A DNA stretch of 64,000 nucleotides. Origin: Roseovarius bejariae (GTDB lineage Bacteria > Pseudomonadota > Alphaproteobacteria > Rhodobacterales > Rhodobacteraceae). Below the pieces are notes generated by a model. It was not told the origin of the DNA and made no database searches. It worked only from the letters and a program-made list of their open reading frames with translations. How positions within the stretch are numbered: the stretch's first letter is position 1; each line of letters starts with the position of its first letter. This document shows, piece by piece, positions 15,457-24,809 of the stretch. A program made the translations under genes and the position numbers. The stretch covers positions 992,402 to 1,056,401 of the forward strand of contig NZ_SZWE01000001.1 of assembly GCF_009669325.1 (NCBI RefSeq), given 5' to 3'.

Positions 15457-16695
15457 TCAGCGGCGGAAGTCCTCGGGCTTCAGGCCATAGCGCGCCAGTT
15501 TGTCGTAGAAGGTCTTGCGCGGCAGTTTGAGGGCCTTGGCGGCCTCGGAGGCGCGGCCGTTCTGGCGGCCAAGCGCGGCGGCCAGCAGGGACCGTTCGAC
15601 ACGGGCCAGTTGTTCGGCAAGGCCCAGTTCGGCGGCCCCTTGGGTTTCTTCGGGCATGCCGAGGGTAAAGCGCATGGCCGCCGACATGAGGGAGCGGGCA
15701 TTCCCCGGCCAGTCCTGCGCCATGAGCGCCGAAAGGTGATCGGGCGGAATTTCCGGCGTCGGCAGGCCCGCCTGCTCGGCGGCCTGCGCCACGTAATGGC
15801 GAAAGAGCACCGGGATATCCTCGGGCCGTTCGGACAGCGCGGGAATGCGAACCGGCATGACATCGAGGCGATAGTATAGCTCGGCGTTGAAGCGTCCGTC
15901 TTGTGCAGCGGCGGACAGATCGGCGGTGGTGCCGGCGATGACGCGCGCCGTGCCGCCGGCCTCGAGCCGTTCCAGTAGGCTGTATTGCGCATCGCCGGGC
16001 AGCGCGGCGATTTCATCAAGAAACAGGCTGCCGCCCTGTGCGGAGGCAAGCGTTTCGTCAAGCGCGGCGGCGTCCAGCGTGGCAGCGGGGCGTTTGACGA
16101 ATGGACCGGAGGCATTGGGCGTCATGAGGTGGATCACCTCGGCCACCTTCGAGACCCCCGCGCCGGGCGGGCCGGTGACCAAGGCTTCGGTTCCCATGCG
16201 AGCGACGGCGCGGACGCGGGTGCGCAGATCCTCGGCCAGTTGCGAGGTGCCGAACAGCATCCGCGCCGCCGGGTCGCCGGTTTCCAACTGGGTTTTCAGG
16301 CGGCGGTTCTCCAGCACCAGAGCGCGGGTTTGCAGGGCGCGGTGCAGCACCGGCAGAAGGTCATCGGGGGCGCAGGGTTTTTCGAGGAAGTCGAAGGCCC
16401 CCTGCCCCATGGCCTCGACCGCCATGGGAATGTCGCCCTCGCCCGTCAGCAGGATCACCGGCAGGTCGGGGTCGAGCCCGTGGGCATGGTTCAGCAAGTA
16501 AAACCCATCGCGGCCGGGCATGCGGATGTCCGACAGGATCACCCCCGCGAAATCGCGGGTGATGTGATCCTTGGCCTCGATGAAAGAGCCGCAGGGCACG
16601 GTGCTGAGGTCATTAAGGTCCAGCGTTTGGGTGAGGGCCTCGCGCACGGCGGCGTCATCATCGACCAGCAGGATCTTGGTGGGGGTCTGGCTCAT
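15457..16695 (-). CDS. DctD-like response regulator with a degenerate AAA+ domain
   Basis: 412 residues. An N-terminal receiver has Asp12-14, phospho-acceptor Asp56 (ILSDIRMPG), Thr84 and Lys106. A NtrC-type central domain (about 135-350) follows, then a C-terminal Fis-type helix-turn-helix (ALKLPRKTFYDKLARYGL). The central domain is altered. The Walker A position reads GPPGAGVSK instead of GxxGxGKE. The sequence runs from the region after PFVKRPAATL straight to GGSLFLDEIAALP with no GAFTGA loop. It should therefore not remodel sigma-54 holoenzyme, and probably acts as a DNA-binding regulator with the standard polymerase. Overlaps the kinase gene (ATGA). Confidence 0.85.
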   Translation of the reverse strand: MSQTPTKILLVDDDAAVREALTQTLDLNDLSTVPCGSFIEAKDHITRDFAGVILSDIRMPGRDGFYLLNHAHGLDPDLPVILLTGEGDIPMAVEAMGQGAFDFLEKPCAPDDLLPVLHRALQTRALVLENRRLKTQLETGDPAARMLFGTSQLAEDLRTRVRAVARMGTEALVTGPPGAGVSKVAEVIHLMTPNASGPFVKRPAATLDAAALDETLASAQGGSLFLDEIAALPGDAQYSLLERLEAGGTARVIAGTTADLSAAAQDGRFNAELYYRLDVMPVRIPALSERPEDIPVLFRHYVAQAAEQAGLPTPEIPPDHLSALMAQDWPGNARSLMSAAMRFTLGMPEETQGAAELGLAEQLARVERSLLAAALGRQNGRASEAAKALKLPRKTFYDKLARYGLKPEDFRR

Positions 16696-18512
16696 GCGGC
16701 GTCCTTTGCGGGGCTGGTTCGTGGCGCGCGTTCCAGTTCGATGCGGAAGATGGCGCCGCCATCGGGGGCGTTACGCCCCTTGATGTCGCCCCCGAAGCTT
16801 TGCACCAGACCATAAGAGATCGACAGGCCAAGGCCCATCCCTTCGGTGCTGCCGACCTCCTTGGTCGAGTAGAAGGGATCGAAGATTTTCTCGGGCTCGT
16901 CGATGCCGGGGCCGGTGTCGCGCACTTCGACGATCACCGGGTTGGCGGCATCGACCGTGAGGGTGATTTCCTTGGTCGGGCTATGCGACATGGCGTCGGC
17001 GGCGTTGGACATCAGGTTGATAAGCACCTGCCCCAGCCGGACCTCGCCGCCCATGACATAGACGGGCGCGTCGGGCGGTGTCCAATGAACGGTAACGCCA
17101 TCGGATTTGAGGCGCGCGCCCGAGAGTTCGAGGGCCTGTTCGATAACGGTGACGATATCGACACGGGCCACCGGCTCGCTTTCCTGTTTGGCGAAGGCAC
17201 GCAGGTTGCGGATGATCCGGGCCATGCGGGCGGCAAGCGCCGAGATGCGGCCAAGGTTTTCGCTGGCTTTCTCGGGCTTGTCACGGTCAAGGAACTGCGC
17301 GCCGTTGTCGGCGAATTGGCGGATCGCCATGAGCGGTTGATTAAGCTCGTGACTGATGCCTGCCGAGATCTGGCCGAGGGCCGAAAGCTTGCCCGCCTGA
17401 ACCAGATCGTCCTGCGCTTTTTTCAGGGCCGCTTCGGCCTCGTGCCGCTCATGAATTTCGCGCCGCAGGGCGCGGTTGGTCGTGGTCAGTTCGTAGGTGC
17501 GTTCGGTGACCCGTTGTTCAAGCTGCGCATTGGCGCGGGCCAGGGTGCGGCGGCGTTCGGTGATTTGCAGGATGACCGCACCGAAGGCGAGGCAGATGAC
17601 GGCAAACATCAGGCTTTGCAGGACGGCAAGGCGGCGGGCCGGGGCGACGTCGATCAGCGCGTGACCGGTCATGCCGATGACAGGCAGGTTTTGCGTGAGG
17701 TGCAGGGCGCGTTTGGGCAGGTAATCGCCCCAGTCCATTTGCCAGACTTCATGGCCAGCGATGTCATGTGCGGTAAAGTCAGGCGCGGGCATGCCTTGGG
17801 GGCGATACCCCGGCCCCGCATCACGCGCCTGCCAGAAAAGGAGTTCGGAGCGGTTGGAGACGAAGATTTGCTCTTCTTGCTCGGTAAAGAACACCGGCGG
17901 CTGACCGCCGATCCAGTCCCATTCCAGCTCTGCTATATCGACCAGCACGATCAGCGCGGCGCGCACGAGGCCATCGGCGGCAAAGGCAGGGGCGGCGTAG
18001 ATATAGGCCCTCTGGCCTTGGCGGCCCAAGCGGCCGTAGCCCACGCCGAGCGCCCCTTGGGTCGCCCGGATGAAGGCCTCGTTCTGCGCAAGATCCCGGG
18101 GGGTGTCGCCCGCTTGCGCGAGGATGCGGCCACTGGCATCGGCATAGGCAAGCCCCATGGCGCCGGTTTTATCGGCCGCTTCAAGGAGCAAGGCACGGGC
18201 GGCCTGTGCATCGCGCCCGGCGGAAACGCGGGCAAGCGTGGGGTGCTCGGCCATCAGAACGGCGAGTTCCTGATAGCGGCGGAGTTGCCCGGTGAAGCGG
18301 TCGGAGGCAAGCGCGAGGTCGGCGCGGCCTTGTTTTTCCAACTGGTGCAGGGCCTGTCCGTAGCCATAGCGCCACAGACCGGCGGCGCAGATCGCGACGG
18401 CGGCGAGGAAAAGGGCGATGACCACGATGCGCAGGCGAGACTCGGCTGTCATGGCGAGGGTTTTAGCAATGCTTGCCGGGGCTTGACCAGTTTTTCGGTT
18501 TGTCCGGTTCAC
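16692..18512 (-). CDS. DctB-like sensor histidine kinase
   Basis: 606-residue membrane kinase. One helix lies at about 28-48, then a periplasmic dicarboxylate-sensor-like (double-PAS/Cache) domain to about 295, and a second helix at about 297-317. A coiled-coil linker (ERVTERTYELTTTNRALRR-type) leads to the HisKA site His388 (ISAGISHELNQPLMAIRQF) and the HATPase with DTGPGIDEPEKIFDPFYSTK. This is the DctB layout. Second of three overlapping genes; its partner is the downstream regulator, and dctPQM is the likely target. Confidence 0.88.
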   Translation of the reverse strand: MNRTNRKTGQAPASIAKTLAMTAESRLRIVVIALFLAAVAICAAGLWRYGYGQALHQLEKQGRADLALASDRFTGQLRRYQELAVLMAEHPTLARVSAGRDAQAARALLLEAADKTGAMGLAYADASGRILAQAGDTPRDLAQNEAFIRATQGALGVGYGRLGRQGQRAYIYAAPAFAADGLVRAALIVLVDIAELEWDWIGGQPPVFFTEQEEQIFVSNRSELLFWQARDAGPGYRPQGMPAPDFTAHDIAGHEVWQMDWGDYLPKRALHLTQNLPVIGMTGHALIDVAPARRLAVLQSLMFAVICLAFGAVILQITERRRTLARANAQLEQRVTERTYELTTTNRALRREIHERHEAEAALKKAQDDLVQAGKLSALGQISAGISHELNQPLMAIRQFADNGAQFLDRDKPEKASENLGRISALAARMARIIRNLRAFAKQESEPVARVDIVTVIEQALELSGARLKSDGVTVHWTPPDAPVYVMGGEVRLGQVLINLMSNAADAMSHSPTKEITLTVDAANPVIVEVRDTGPGIDEPEKIFDPFYSTKEVGSTEGMGLGLSISYGLVQSFGGDIKGRNAPDGGAIFRIELERAPRTSPAKDAA

Positions 18513-20485
18513 GCCGCGGGCAACGTGACGGTAAAGCGGCTGCCCTGCCCCGGGGTGGAGGTGGCCGAAATCTCGCCCCCGGCGCGGGCCACCAGCCGTT
18601 GACTGATCGACAGGCCAAGGCCGGTACCTTCGGCCTGCTTGGTGGTGAAGAACGGATCGAAGATGCGTTTGAGGACATCCGCCGCGATGCCGCGCCCGGT
18701 GTCGTTAACTTCTATGGTGACTGTATCCCCGCTATCCCAGACCGAAATGCCAAGTCGCCCGCCCCCGGGCATGGCGTGGACGGCGTTGATGATCAGGTTC
18801 ACCATGACCTGCTGTAATTCGGTGCGCGACATTGCCACCTGCCGGTCGCTTTGCAAATCGGTCGTGACCTCGACGCCCGCTTTCTCGGTCTGGTGCGCGG
18901 TGAGGACGAGGCAATCGCGGACCACGTCGGCGGGACAGGTCAGGGCGTCTTCGCCCGAATACTCCTCGGGGCGCGCGAATTGCAGGAGTTTCGAAACGAT
19001 GGCGCCGATGCGGTAGACCTGATCGTCGATCAGGGTGAACTCGGTCTTGACCTTCTCGGCCTCGGCCTCGGCCAGAAGGCTGCGGGCGACATCGAGGTTG
19101 CCTTGGATCACCGCCATGGGGTTGTTGATTTCATGGGCGACGCTGGCGGTGATTTCGCCCACGGTGGCGAGTTTTTCCGACATGATCAGCTGTTCGGTGG
19201 TGTCTTCGAGTTTGCGGTTGGCCTCGCGCAGGTCACGGGTGCGGTCCTCGACCTTGCGTTCAAGGCTTTCGGCCCAGTCGCGGAGTTGTTTGTCACGTTC
19301 CTGCACCTGATCGAGCAGGTCATCGAGGTGGCCCGCCACCTGCGCGATTTCACCGCTGTCACCCGTCGGACCGTTGCGGGCGGTCAGGTCGCCGCCTTCG
19401 ACCCGGGCGATGGTTTTGGTCATGGATTCCAGCGGGCCGAAGATGCGCCCGGCCCAGCGCAGGAAGATGGGAATCGATAGCGCGGCAATGGCCAGAAAGA
19501 TCAGGCCCATCGTGAGGGCCGAGCGTGTCTTGGCCTCGCGGAAGGGGGTTTCGAGGAAACCGACATAGAGCATTCCAACGCGCTTGCCGAAGCTGTCGGT
19601 AATGGGTTGGTAGGCCGAGATATACCAATCGTTGACGACGAAGGCACGGTCCAGCCACGTGCGACCCTCGCCCAGAACCCGTGCGCGCACCTCGGCGGAC
19701 ACGCGGGTGCCCAGCGCGCGAACGCCCTCGAACAGGCGAACGTTGGTGGACACGCGCACATCATCCAGAAACAGCGTCGCGGTGCCTTGGCTGCCATCGG
19801 GGAGGCTTCGATCACGGTAGACAAGGTTGTTGATCGTATCGATGAACCCGAGGTTGCGATTCAACAAAAGCCCCCCCACCAACGCACCGGGGCGACCATC
19901 CGGCAAGGTGACGGGGGCGGCGGAGTGGATCACCATGCCACGGTCTTCGATTGTGCGGGTGGTGGGCACGGCGGCGCGGGTTGGCACGAGTTGGATTGCG
20001 GCTTGCTGGCCAAGGCCGAGATCGAGGGCAGTCAGGGTCTTTTGCCCCATGATGTCCACCACGCTGCCCCATTGCCCCTTGTTCAGGGCGGATTGGACCA
20101 CGGGCCAATCGGTGGGATGCAGGTCACCGGGCCCCGTGCTGCCATCGGTGAGATAGAGAAAATCCAAGCCCAGTGCGCGGCGCTGCGTACGCAAGCGCGC
20201 GCGGCGGGCGGCGGGGCGGTCCATCACGTCGCGCAGGGCGGCGGACTTGGCGAAGGCATCCAGACGCTCGCCCGAGTTTTCCAGCAGGCGTTGCAGGTAT
20301 TGGTCGGCGATTGTCAGGTCGCCGTTGACCTTGGTGATCAGAAGGTCATCCACCCGCCCGGTCCAGCGTAGCATGGCACTTCCCAGCAGAAGCGGCATCA
20401 GCACCAGCATCGGCAAGAGCGCGATCACCAGAAGGCGCATTCGCACGGATCGGAAGAGAGGGCGGAAAAGCGTCATGGGGCGCAT
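18509..20485 (-). CDS. Second sensor histidine kinase of the operon (Cache-HAMP-kinase)
   Basis: 658 residues: membrane helix about 18-38, a long extracytoplasmic Cache-type domain (about 45-315, ending with the AFVVNDWYISAYQPITD and GMLYVGF signature), helix about 325-343, HAMP, coiled coil, His451 in the kinase box (TASVAHEINNPMAVIQGNL) and a HATPase domain ending TLPAA. First gene of the operon, overlapping the DctB-like gene (ATGA). A Cache sensor beside a DctB-type kinase and a single regulator suggests that two signals converge on one output. Confidence 0.87.
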   Translation of the reverse strand: MRPMTLFRPLFRSVRMRLLVIALLPMLVLMPLLLGSAMLRWTGRVDDLLITKVNGDLTIADQYLQRLLENSGERLDAFAKSAALRDVMDRPAARRARLRTQRRALGLDFLYLTDGSTGPGDLHPTDWPVVQSALNKGQWGSVVDIMGQKTLTALDLGLGQQAAIQLVPTRAAVPTTRTIEDRGMVIHSAAPVTLPDGRPGALVGGLLLNRNLGFIDTINNLVYRDRSLPDGSQGTATLFLDDVRVSTNVRLFEGVRALGTRVSAEVRARVLGEGRTWLDRAFVVNDWYISAYQPITDSFGKRVGMLYVGFLETPFREAKTRSALTMGLIFLAIAALSIPIFLRWAGRIFGPLESMTKTIARVEGGDLTARNGPTGDSGEIAQVAGHLDDLLDQVQERDKQLRDWAESLERKVEDRTRDLREANRKLEDTTEQLIMSEKLATVGEITASVAHEINNPMAVIQGNLDVARSLLAEAEAEKVKTEFTLIDDQVYRIGAIVSKLLQFARPEEYSGEDALTCPADVVRDCLVLTAHQTEKAGVEVTTDLQSDRQVAMSRTELQQVMVNLIINAVHAMPGGGRLGISVWDSGDTVTIEVNDTGRGIAADVLKRIFDPFFTTKQAEGTGLGLSISQRLVARAGGEISATSTPGQGSRFTVTLPAA

Positions 20486-20527
20486 AATGCCCCATGTTGC
20501 GCCGGGTTAAAGGGTTTTTTGCCGACG

Positions 20528-21307
20528 TCAGTCGCCGTCTGATCCGGTCACCAGCTCTGACAGGTCCCGGGCCGCCGAGCGCATTTCGTCGAGATAACCC
20601 AAGGCCTGGTCGATCTTGATACGTTGCGTGGGGGCATGGAAGGCCAAGGTGGCCATGAGCCTGTCATTCTGGTCCAGAATGGGAACCGCCAGTGCAATCA
20701 TGTCGGACATGAATTCCTCGCGGTCCAGCGAATAGCCCTGTTTGCGGATTTCCCGGATTTCTTCAAGCAGGGCATCGTGATCCGTGAGGGTGTTCGGGGT
20801 GCGCGCCGTGAGCTCGGTATTTTCGAGGTATTTGATCACATGGCTGCGGGCCAAGGTGCTGAGATACATCTTGCCGCTGGCGGTGCAGTAGAAGGGCACG
20901 CGGGTCCCGATGGGAAGCTGAATGCGCAGGGGCCATTCGGTTTCGACCCGTTCGAGATAGGCCATCGCGTCGCGTTCGGGCATGGCGATATTGCAGGTTT
21001 CACCGATCTGCCGACTCAGGCGTTTGAGGATCGCCTGCCGGACCGAGCGGATGCGCCGGGACGAAATGATCCCGCTGGCCATGGTGCGCAGGCGCGGGCC
21101 GGGCGAATAGGCCCGCCCGTCGAGGTCACGCTGGAGGAAGCCTTCTTCCTCCAGCGTGCTGAACAGGCGGTGAATGGTGGGCTTGGGCAGGCCGAGTTCT
21201 GCATTGACCTCGGTCGGGGTGACGGGAACACCGGCGCGGGCGATCTCTTCGATCACCATGAGCAACCGAAGGTTGGTCGGTATCGTTGCCGTCTTGTCGT
21301 CACCCAT
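20528..21307 (-). CDS. IclR-family transcriptional regulator
   Basis: 259 residues. The N-terminal winged helix (about 10-70) includes TPTEVNAELGLPKPTIHRLFSTLEEEG, and the C-terminal IclR effector domain (about 85-250) contains YCTASGKMYLS and GYSLDREEFMSDMIALAVPI. IclR proteins usually control adjacent catabolic genes. Here the gene is co-oriented with and just downstream of a TRAP operon, so the transporter and the divergent GMC oxidoreductase are the probable targets. Confidence 0.9.
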   Translation of the reverse strand: MGDDKTATIPTNLRLLMVIEEIARAGVPVTPTEVNAELGLPKPTIHRLFSTLEEEGFLQRDLDGRAYSPGPRLRTMASGIISSRRIRSVRQAILKRLSRQIGETCNIAMPERDAMAYLERVETEWPLRIQLPIGTRVPFYCTASGKMYLSTLARSHVIKYLENTELTARTPNTLTDHDALLEEIREIRKQGYSLDREEFMSDMIALAVPILDQNDRLMATLAFHAPTQRIKIDQALGYLDEMRSAARDLSELVTGSDGD

Positions 21308-21320
21308 GAGTCACCCGCAC

Positions 21321-22679
21321 TTATCTATTCGGTAGCAAAGCTGTCGATAGCTCAGGCACGAGGGCCACTACAAGCCAGACCGAGATGAGTGCGACCAAAT
21401 AAGGCACGGTGTACTTCAAAAGCCTGAAATATGGGACACCCGTCACCCCCGAGGCCACATAGAGGTTCAGGCCATAGGGGGGCGTGATGAACCCGATGGA
21501 GGCCCCGACAAGGAAGATCACGGCGAATTGCACCGGCTCGACCCCGACGGAATGGGCAATGGGGGCCAGAATGGGCGCAAGGATGATCGTCACCGGCAGG
21601 CTTTCCAGCACCATGCCCGAGACGAAAACGATCGCCATGGAGGTGAACAGAACCGCATGGTAGCCGCCCATCGAGGTCACAAAACCGCCGATCGCCTCCT
21701 GAGCGCCGAGAACCGACAGGATTTGCTGCATCACCACGGAAACCGCAATGAGCGGGGCAAGGATGCCCGTAATCTGGGCCGAGCGCATGGTGATAGACGG
21801 TAGTTCCAGTGGACTGAAGCCCTGAACGACAAGCATGCTGGCCACGGATTTTTCGGACAGGTCGGCATCCTTCTTGCCGCCCATCAGTTTGTGAATGGGC
21901 AGGCACAGGAAACCGACGATCACGCAGAAGCCCACGGTTACGCCCGCGGCCTCGGTGGGTGAGAACTTGCCGGTGTAGATCCCCCACAGGACAAGGCCGA
22001 TGGCAAAGAAGCCAAGCCATGCGCCAAGCGCGGTCTTGATCACCCGCAGCGGGCTGAGGGCAATCAGGTAGCCCCAGCCGTTGCGCCAGCAGATGAGGAA
22101 GCAGGCAAACATCATGCCACCCACCATCAGCGACCCAGGGATGATCCCGGCCACGAACAGGTCCGAAATCGGGAGGTTGAGGAGGAACCCGTAGACGATG
22201 AAGATGATGGAGGGCGGGATGATGATGCCCACCGTGCCCCCGGCTGCCGCCGTGGCCGCCGAAAAGCGTTCGTCATAGCCGCCCTTGACCATTTCAGGGT
22301 GCAGCATGGAGCCGATTGTGGCCGTGGTGGCCGAGTTCGACCCCGAGATCGCGGCGAACAGCCCGCAGGCCCCCAGCGAGGCCATGGCCAGCCCGCCGCG
22401 TATCCAGCCAAGGCAGGCATAGGCGAAATCCGAAAGGCGCCGTGCGATGCCGGAGCGGTTGATCAGGTCGCCGGTGAGGATGAAAAGCGGCATCGCCAGC
22501 AGGGCGAAGCCATCGGTAAAGACATCCGCCAGTGCCGCGCCGATATTGTCGAGCGGCAGCCCCAACAGGAATGACATGCCGATCACCCAGTAACCGATCA
22601 CGAGGAACACCGGCACGCCGAGCATGAACAGGATGGTGACGCCAACAGAAATGGCGGTGATAATTGTTGTATCGCTCAT
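21321..22679 (-). CDS. TRAP transporter large permease (second system)
   Basis: 452-residue DctM-family membrane subunit with about twelve predicted helices. It has the ISGSNSATTATIGSMLHPEM segment that parallels the first DctM's SGSSPATVVAIGS and the closing ITPPYGLNLYVASGVTG. It forms a transporter with the next two upstream genes for an unknown substrate. The IclR gene follows 13 bp downstream, so the operon is binding protein, small permease, large permease, regulator. Confidence 0.92.
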   Translation of the reverse strand: MSDTTIITAISVGVTILFMLGVPVFLVIGYWVIGMSFLLGLPLDNIGAALADVFTDGFALLAMPLFILTGDLINRSGIARRLSDFAYACLGWIRGGLAMASLGACGLFAAISGSNSATTATIGSMLHPEMVKGGYDERFSAATAAAGGTVGIIIPPSIIFIVYGFLLNLPISDLFVAGIIPGSLMVGGMMFACFLICWRNGWGYLIALSPLRVIKTALGAWLGFFAIGLVLWGIYTGKFSPTEAAGVTVGFCVIVGFLCLPIHKLMGGKKDADLSEKSVASMLVVQGFSPLELPSITMRSAQITGILAPLIAVSVVMQQILSVLGAQEAIGGFVTSMGGYHAVLFTSMAIVFVSGMVLESLPVTIILAPILAPIAHSVGVEPVQFAVIFLVGASIGFITPPYGLNLYVASGVTGVPYFRLLKYTVPYLVALISVWLVVALVPELSTALLPNR

Positions 22680-22680
22680 G

Positions 22681-23349
22681 TCAGTCGCCCCCGATGACGG
22701 CTTGTTTGATCAAAGGTGCGCCCGTGCGGAAGTTGCGCAGGTCGATGATGAGGTTTTCCAGAACGCGGGCCACCAGCATGGTAAAGGCCATCGGCACGGC
22801 GATCAGGAACCACCATTGCATAATATTGTCGGTGCCAAGCATGATCTGGAAGTTCGAGGCCGAGTTCGCCGCAACGCGGCTTGAGGTGACGACGACGATC
22901 CATGCAAAGCCGGTCCAGAGAGCGGCATCCAGCAGAAGACAGGCCATTTGCCCGCGCCGCCCCATGGCGCTGCGAAACTCGGCGAAGGCCAGGTGCGTGC
23001 GAAGCTGGACGTTATAGGTACAGCCGAACCACGTCATGATGAGAAACAGGAAAGGCGGCAGGGTGGTTGACCACGGGGCCTGTTCAGAGAGCACGAAGCG
23101 GCGAAACACCTCGACAAAGATGATGCCGCCGATGGCAAGGTACGAGACCACCATGACCGTCTTTTCGAAGTTGCGTTCGATCCAGGGCACAAAGTGATAG
23201 ACCACCAACAGTAATGCAGCGGACGCCAGCATCGCGATCAGGCCCAGTGGCCAGATTGCGGGTTGGCGCATCGCCTCGCTCAACATCCATGAATCGCCCG
23301 CAGCTAGGGCGCTCAGGATCTCTCCCGTCCCCTGAAACCAGCCAGTCAT
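22681..23349 (-). CDS. TRAP transporter small permease (second system)
   Basis: DctQ-family protein, 222 residues from the ATG at 23349, which has GGAGG seven bases upstream; an in-frame ATG at 23382 lacks this. Four main hydrophobic helices plus an N-terminal one. The last base of the stop is one base from the large permease start. Separated from its binding protein by a G+C-rich stem-loop. Confidence 0.85.
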   Translation of the reverse strand: MTGWFQGTGEILSALAAGDSWMLSEAMRQPAIWPLGLIAMLASAALLLVVYHFVPWIERNFEKTVMVVSYLAIGGIIFVEVFRRFVLSEQAPWSTTLPPFLFLIMTWFGCTYNVQLRTHLAFAEFRSAMGRRGQMACLLLDAALWTGFAWIVVVTSSRVAANSASNFQIMLGTDNIMQWWFLIAVPMAFTMLVARVLENLIIDLRNFRTGAPLIKQAVIGGD

Positions 23350-23410
23350 TCCCAGTCCTCCCTTTGGGTCGCCGTATGTCATGGCGGTCTTTCGCGCCGC
23401 CTGTGGACTC

Positions 23411-23433
23411 GGGCCGCCCGCAAGGGGCGGCCC
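23411..23433 (-). other. Intercistronic stem-loop between binding protein and small permease
   Basis: Nine-base-pair stem GGGCCGCCC (23411-23419) with GGGCGGCCC (23425-23433) and no T-run on either side. More likely an mRNA-stabilising or translation-modulating hairpin than a terminator. It occupies the same relative position as the dctP hairpin. Confidence 0.7.
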
Positions 23434-23456
23434 GGTTCAGGATCAACAGTGCCAGA

Positions 23457-24692
23457 TCAGGCCGAGCGCCACCAGCGGCGCGGCTCGACATTCTCGGGCA
23501 GAGTGTCCGTTGGGATTTGGCGGGCAACGTCATAGATCTCCTGGTAGGTATCGATGCCACCGGCCCAGTTGTTGAGACGTTCGCGCCATTGCGCCCAGGG
23601 TTCGGGGTTGAACTCGGGCGAGCACATTTCTTCGGCCATCTTGATCTGATCGTCGGCAAGGAAGGCCGGAGTCACATCGTTTTCGGCAAAGATCGTGCCG
23701 GGCAGTTGCGGATCGCTGAAGCCCACGGTCTTGACCAGGGCGGCCTCGTTCGCGGCCTGCACATGGACCTGCGCCAGATAGGCCGATTCCATGATCGCAT
23801 CCTGAAGGTGCGGTTCCATGGCGTCGAAGACCTTGGCCGACATCGAGGTGTGCTCGGTCCCGCAGAAGAACTTGAGGTCGACCGATTGGCTGACCACGGG
23901 CGACATGTTGGCGTAGGCCACGGCCGAGGCCCATGTTTCCGCCCCGTCGATCAGGCCCTGCTTGAGGCCATCGAGGGTTTCCTCCCATGCCACCGGCACC
24001 GGGTTGAGGTTGAGCAGCTGCATGGCGATACGGCCAAGCTGTGTGCCCGTGACCCGGTTCTTCGTGCCAAAGAGTTCTTCCAGCTTGGTCACCTTGGGCT
24101 TGCCGGCGAAGGACTGACCCAACTGGATACCGCGCAGCTCGCAGTGGCTGAAGAGGAACTTCAGGCCATGGCGCTTTTCAAGCGGGTCACGCAGGATTCG
24201 CTGCGATTCCGGGCTGTAGAGGAAGTGATACTGCGACGCCCGGCTGGGGAACATATAGGCATAGTCCAGCACGTTCAGGTAAGGCGCGCCACCCGCCGAG
24301 TTCTGGGTCGAGGCGGCATACATATCCACCACGCCAAGCTGGGTTTTCTCAACGCAGTTGAGCTGTCCGCAGATTTGGTTGTCGCCGATAAATTCGACAC
24401 GAATTTCGCCCTCGGTCCTTTCTTCGAGGTCGCGGGCAAATTCCAGAACGCCTGCCCGCTCGATCAGCAGGTTACGTGCGTTGAAGCCCGCCGCGCCGAG
24501 TTTCAGGGTGTGTTTGGGCTCTTTCGCGAAGCGTTTGTTGTAGCTGGACTCAGCTGCTTTCGCGAGATTAGGCAGCGTCGCGGCGCCGGTCAGCGCCCCT
24601 GCCCCCAATAGAACCGATGATAGGCCGAATTGGCCGGAAAGACGGAAAAGATCCCGGCGGGAAATCCCGCTCAGGGTTTTCGATACTTTCAT
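23457..24692 (-). CDS. TRAP transporter solute-binding protein with Tat signal
   Basis: 411-residue DctP-superfamily binding protein. The N-terminus carries a twin-arginine signal (SRRDLFRLSG then a glycine/alanine-rich hydrophobic stretch ending LAKAA), so it is exported folded. The mature part keeps the family pattern, for example GQLNCVEKTQLGVVDMYA and a VAWEETLDGLKQGLIDGAETW segment. Substrate unknown. Being divergent from a choline-dehydrogenase-like oxidoreductase suggests an alcohol or related small molecule. A 117-bp region separates the two starts. Confidence 0.88.
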   Translation of the reverse strand: MKVSKTLSGISRRDLFRLSGQFGLSSVLLGAGALTGAATLPNLAKAAESSYNKRFAKEPKHTLKLGAAGFNARNLLIERAGVLEFARDLEERTEGEIRVEFIGDNQICGQLNCVEKTQLGVVDMYAASTQNSAGGAPYLNVLDYAYMFPSRASQYHFLYSPESQRILRDPLEKRHGLKFLFSHCELRGIQLGQSFAGKPKVTKLEELFGTKNRVTGTQLGRIAMQLLNLNPVPVAWEETLDGLKQGLIDGAETWASAVAYANMSPVVSQSVDLKFFCGTEHTSMSAKVFDAMEPHLQDAIMESAYLAQVHVQAANEAALVKTVGFSDPQLPGTIFAENDVTPAFLADDQIKMAEEMCSPEFNPEPWAQWRERLNNWAGGIDTYQEIYDVARQIPTDTLPENVEPRRWWRSA

Positions 24693-24809
24693 GGTCTCCT
24701 CCCATGTTGCGCAATTTTGATACTTGCAGTCTCAATATTGATCGAATTATGCTCTCTCTGGCAAGGAAAATCTTTTACGGATTTGAAAGTCTGCGTCGGG
24801 AGGAAAGAA

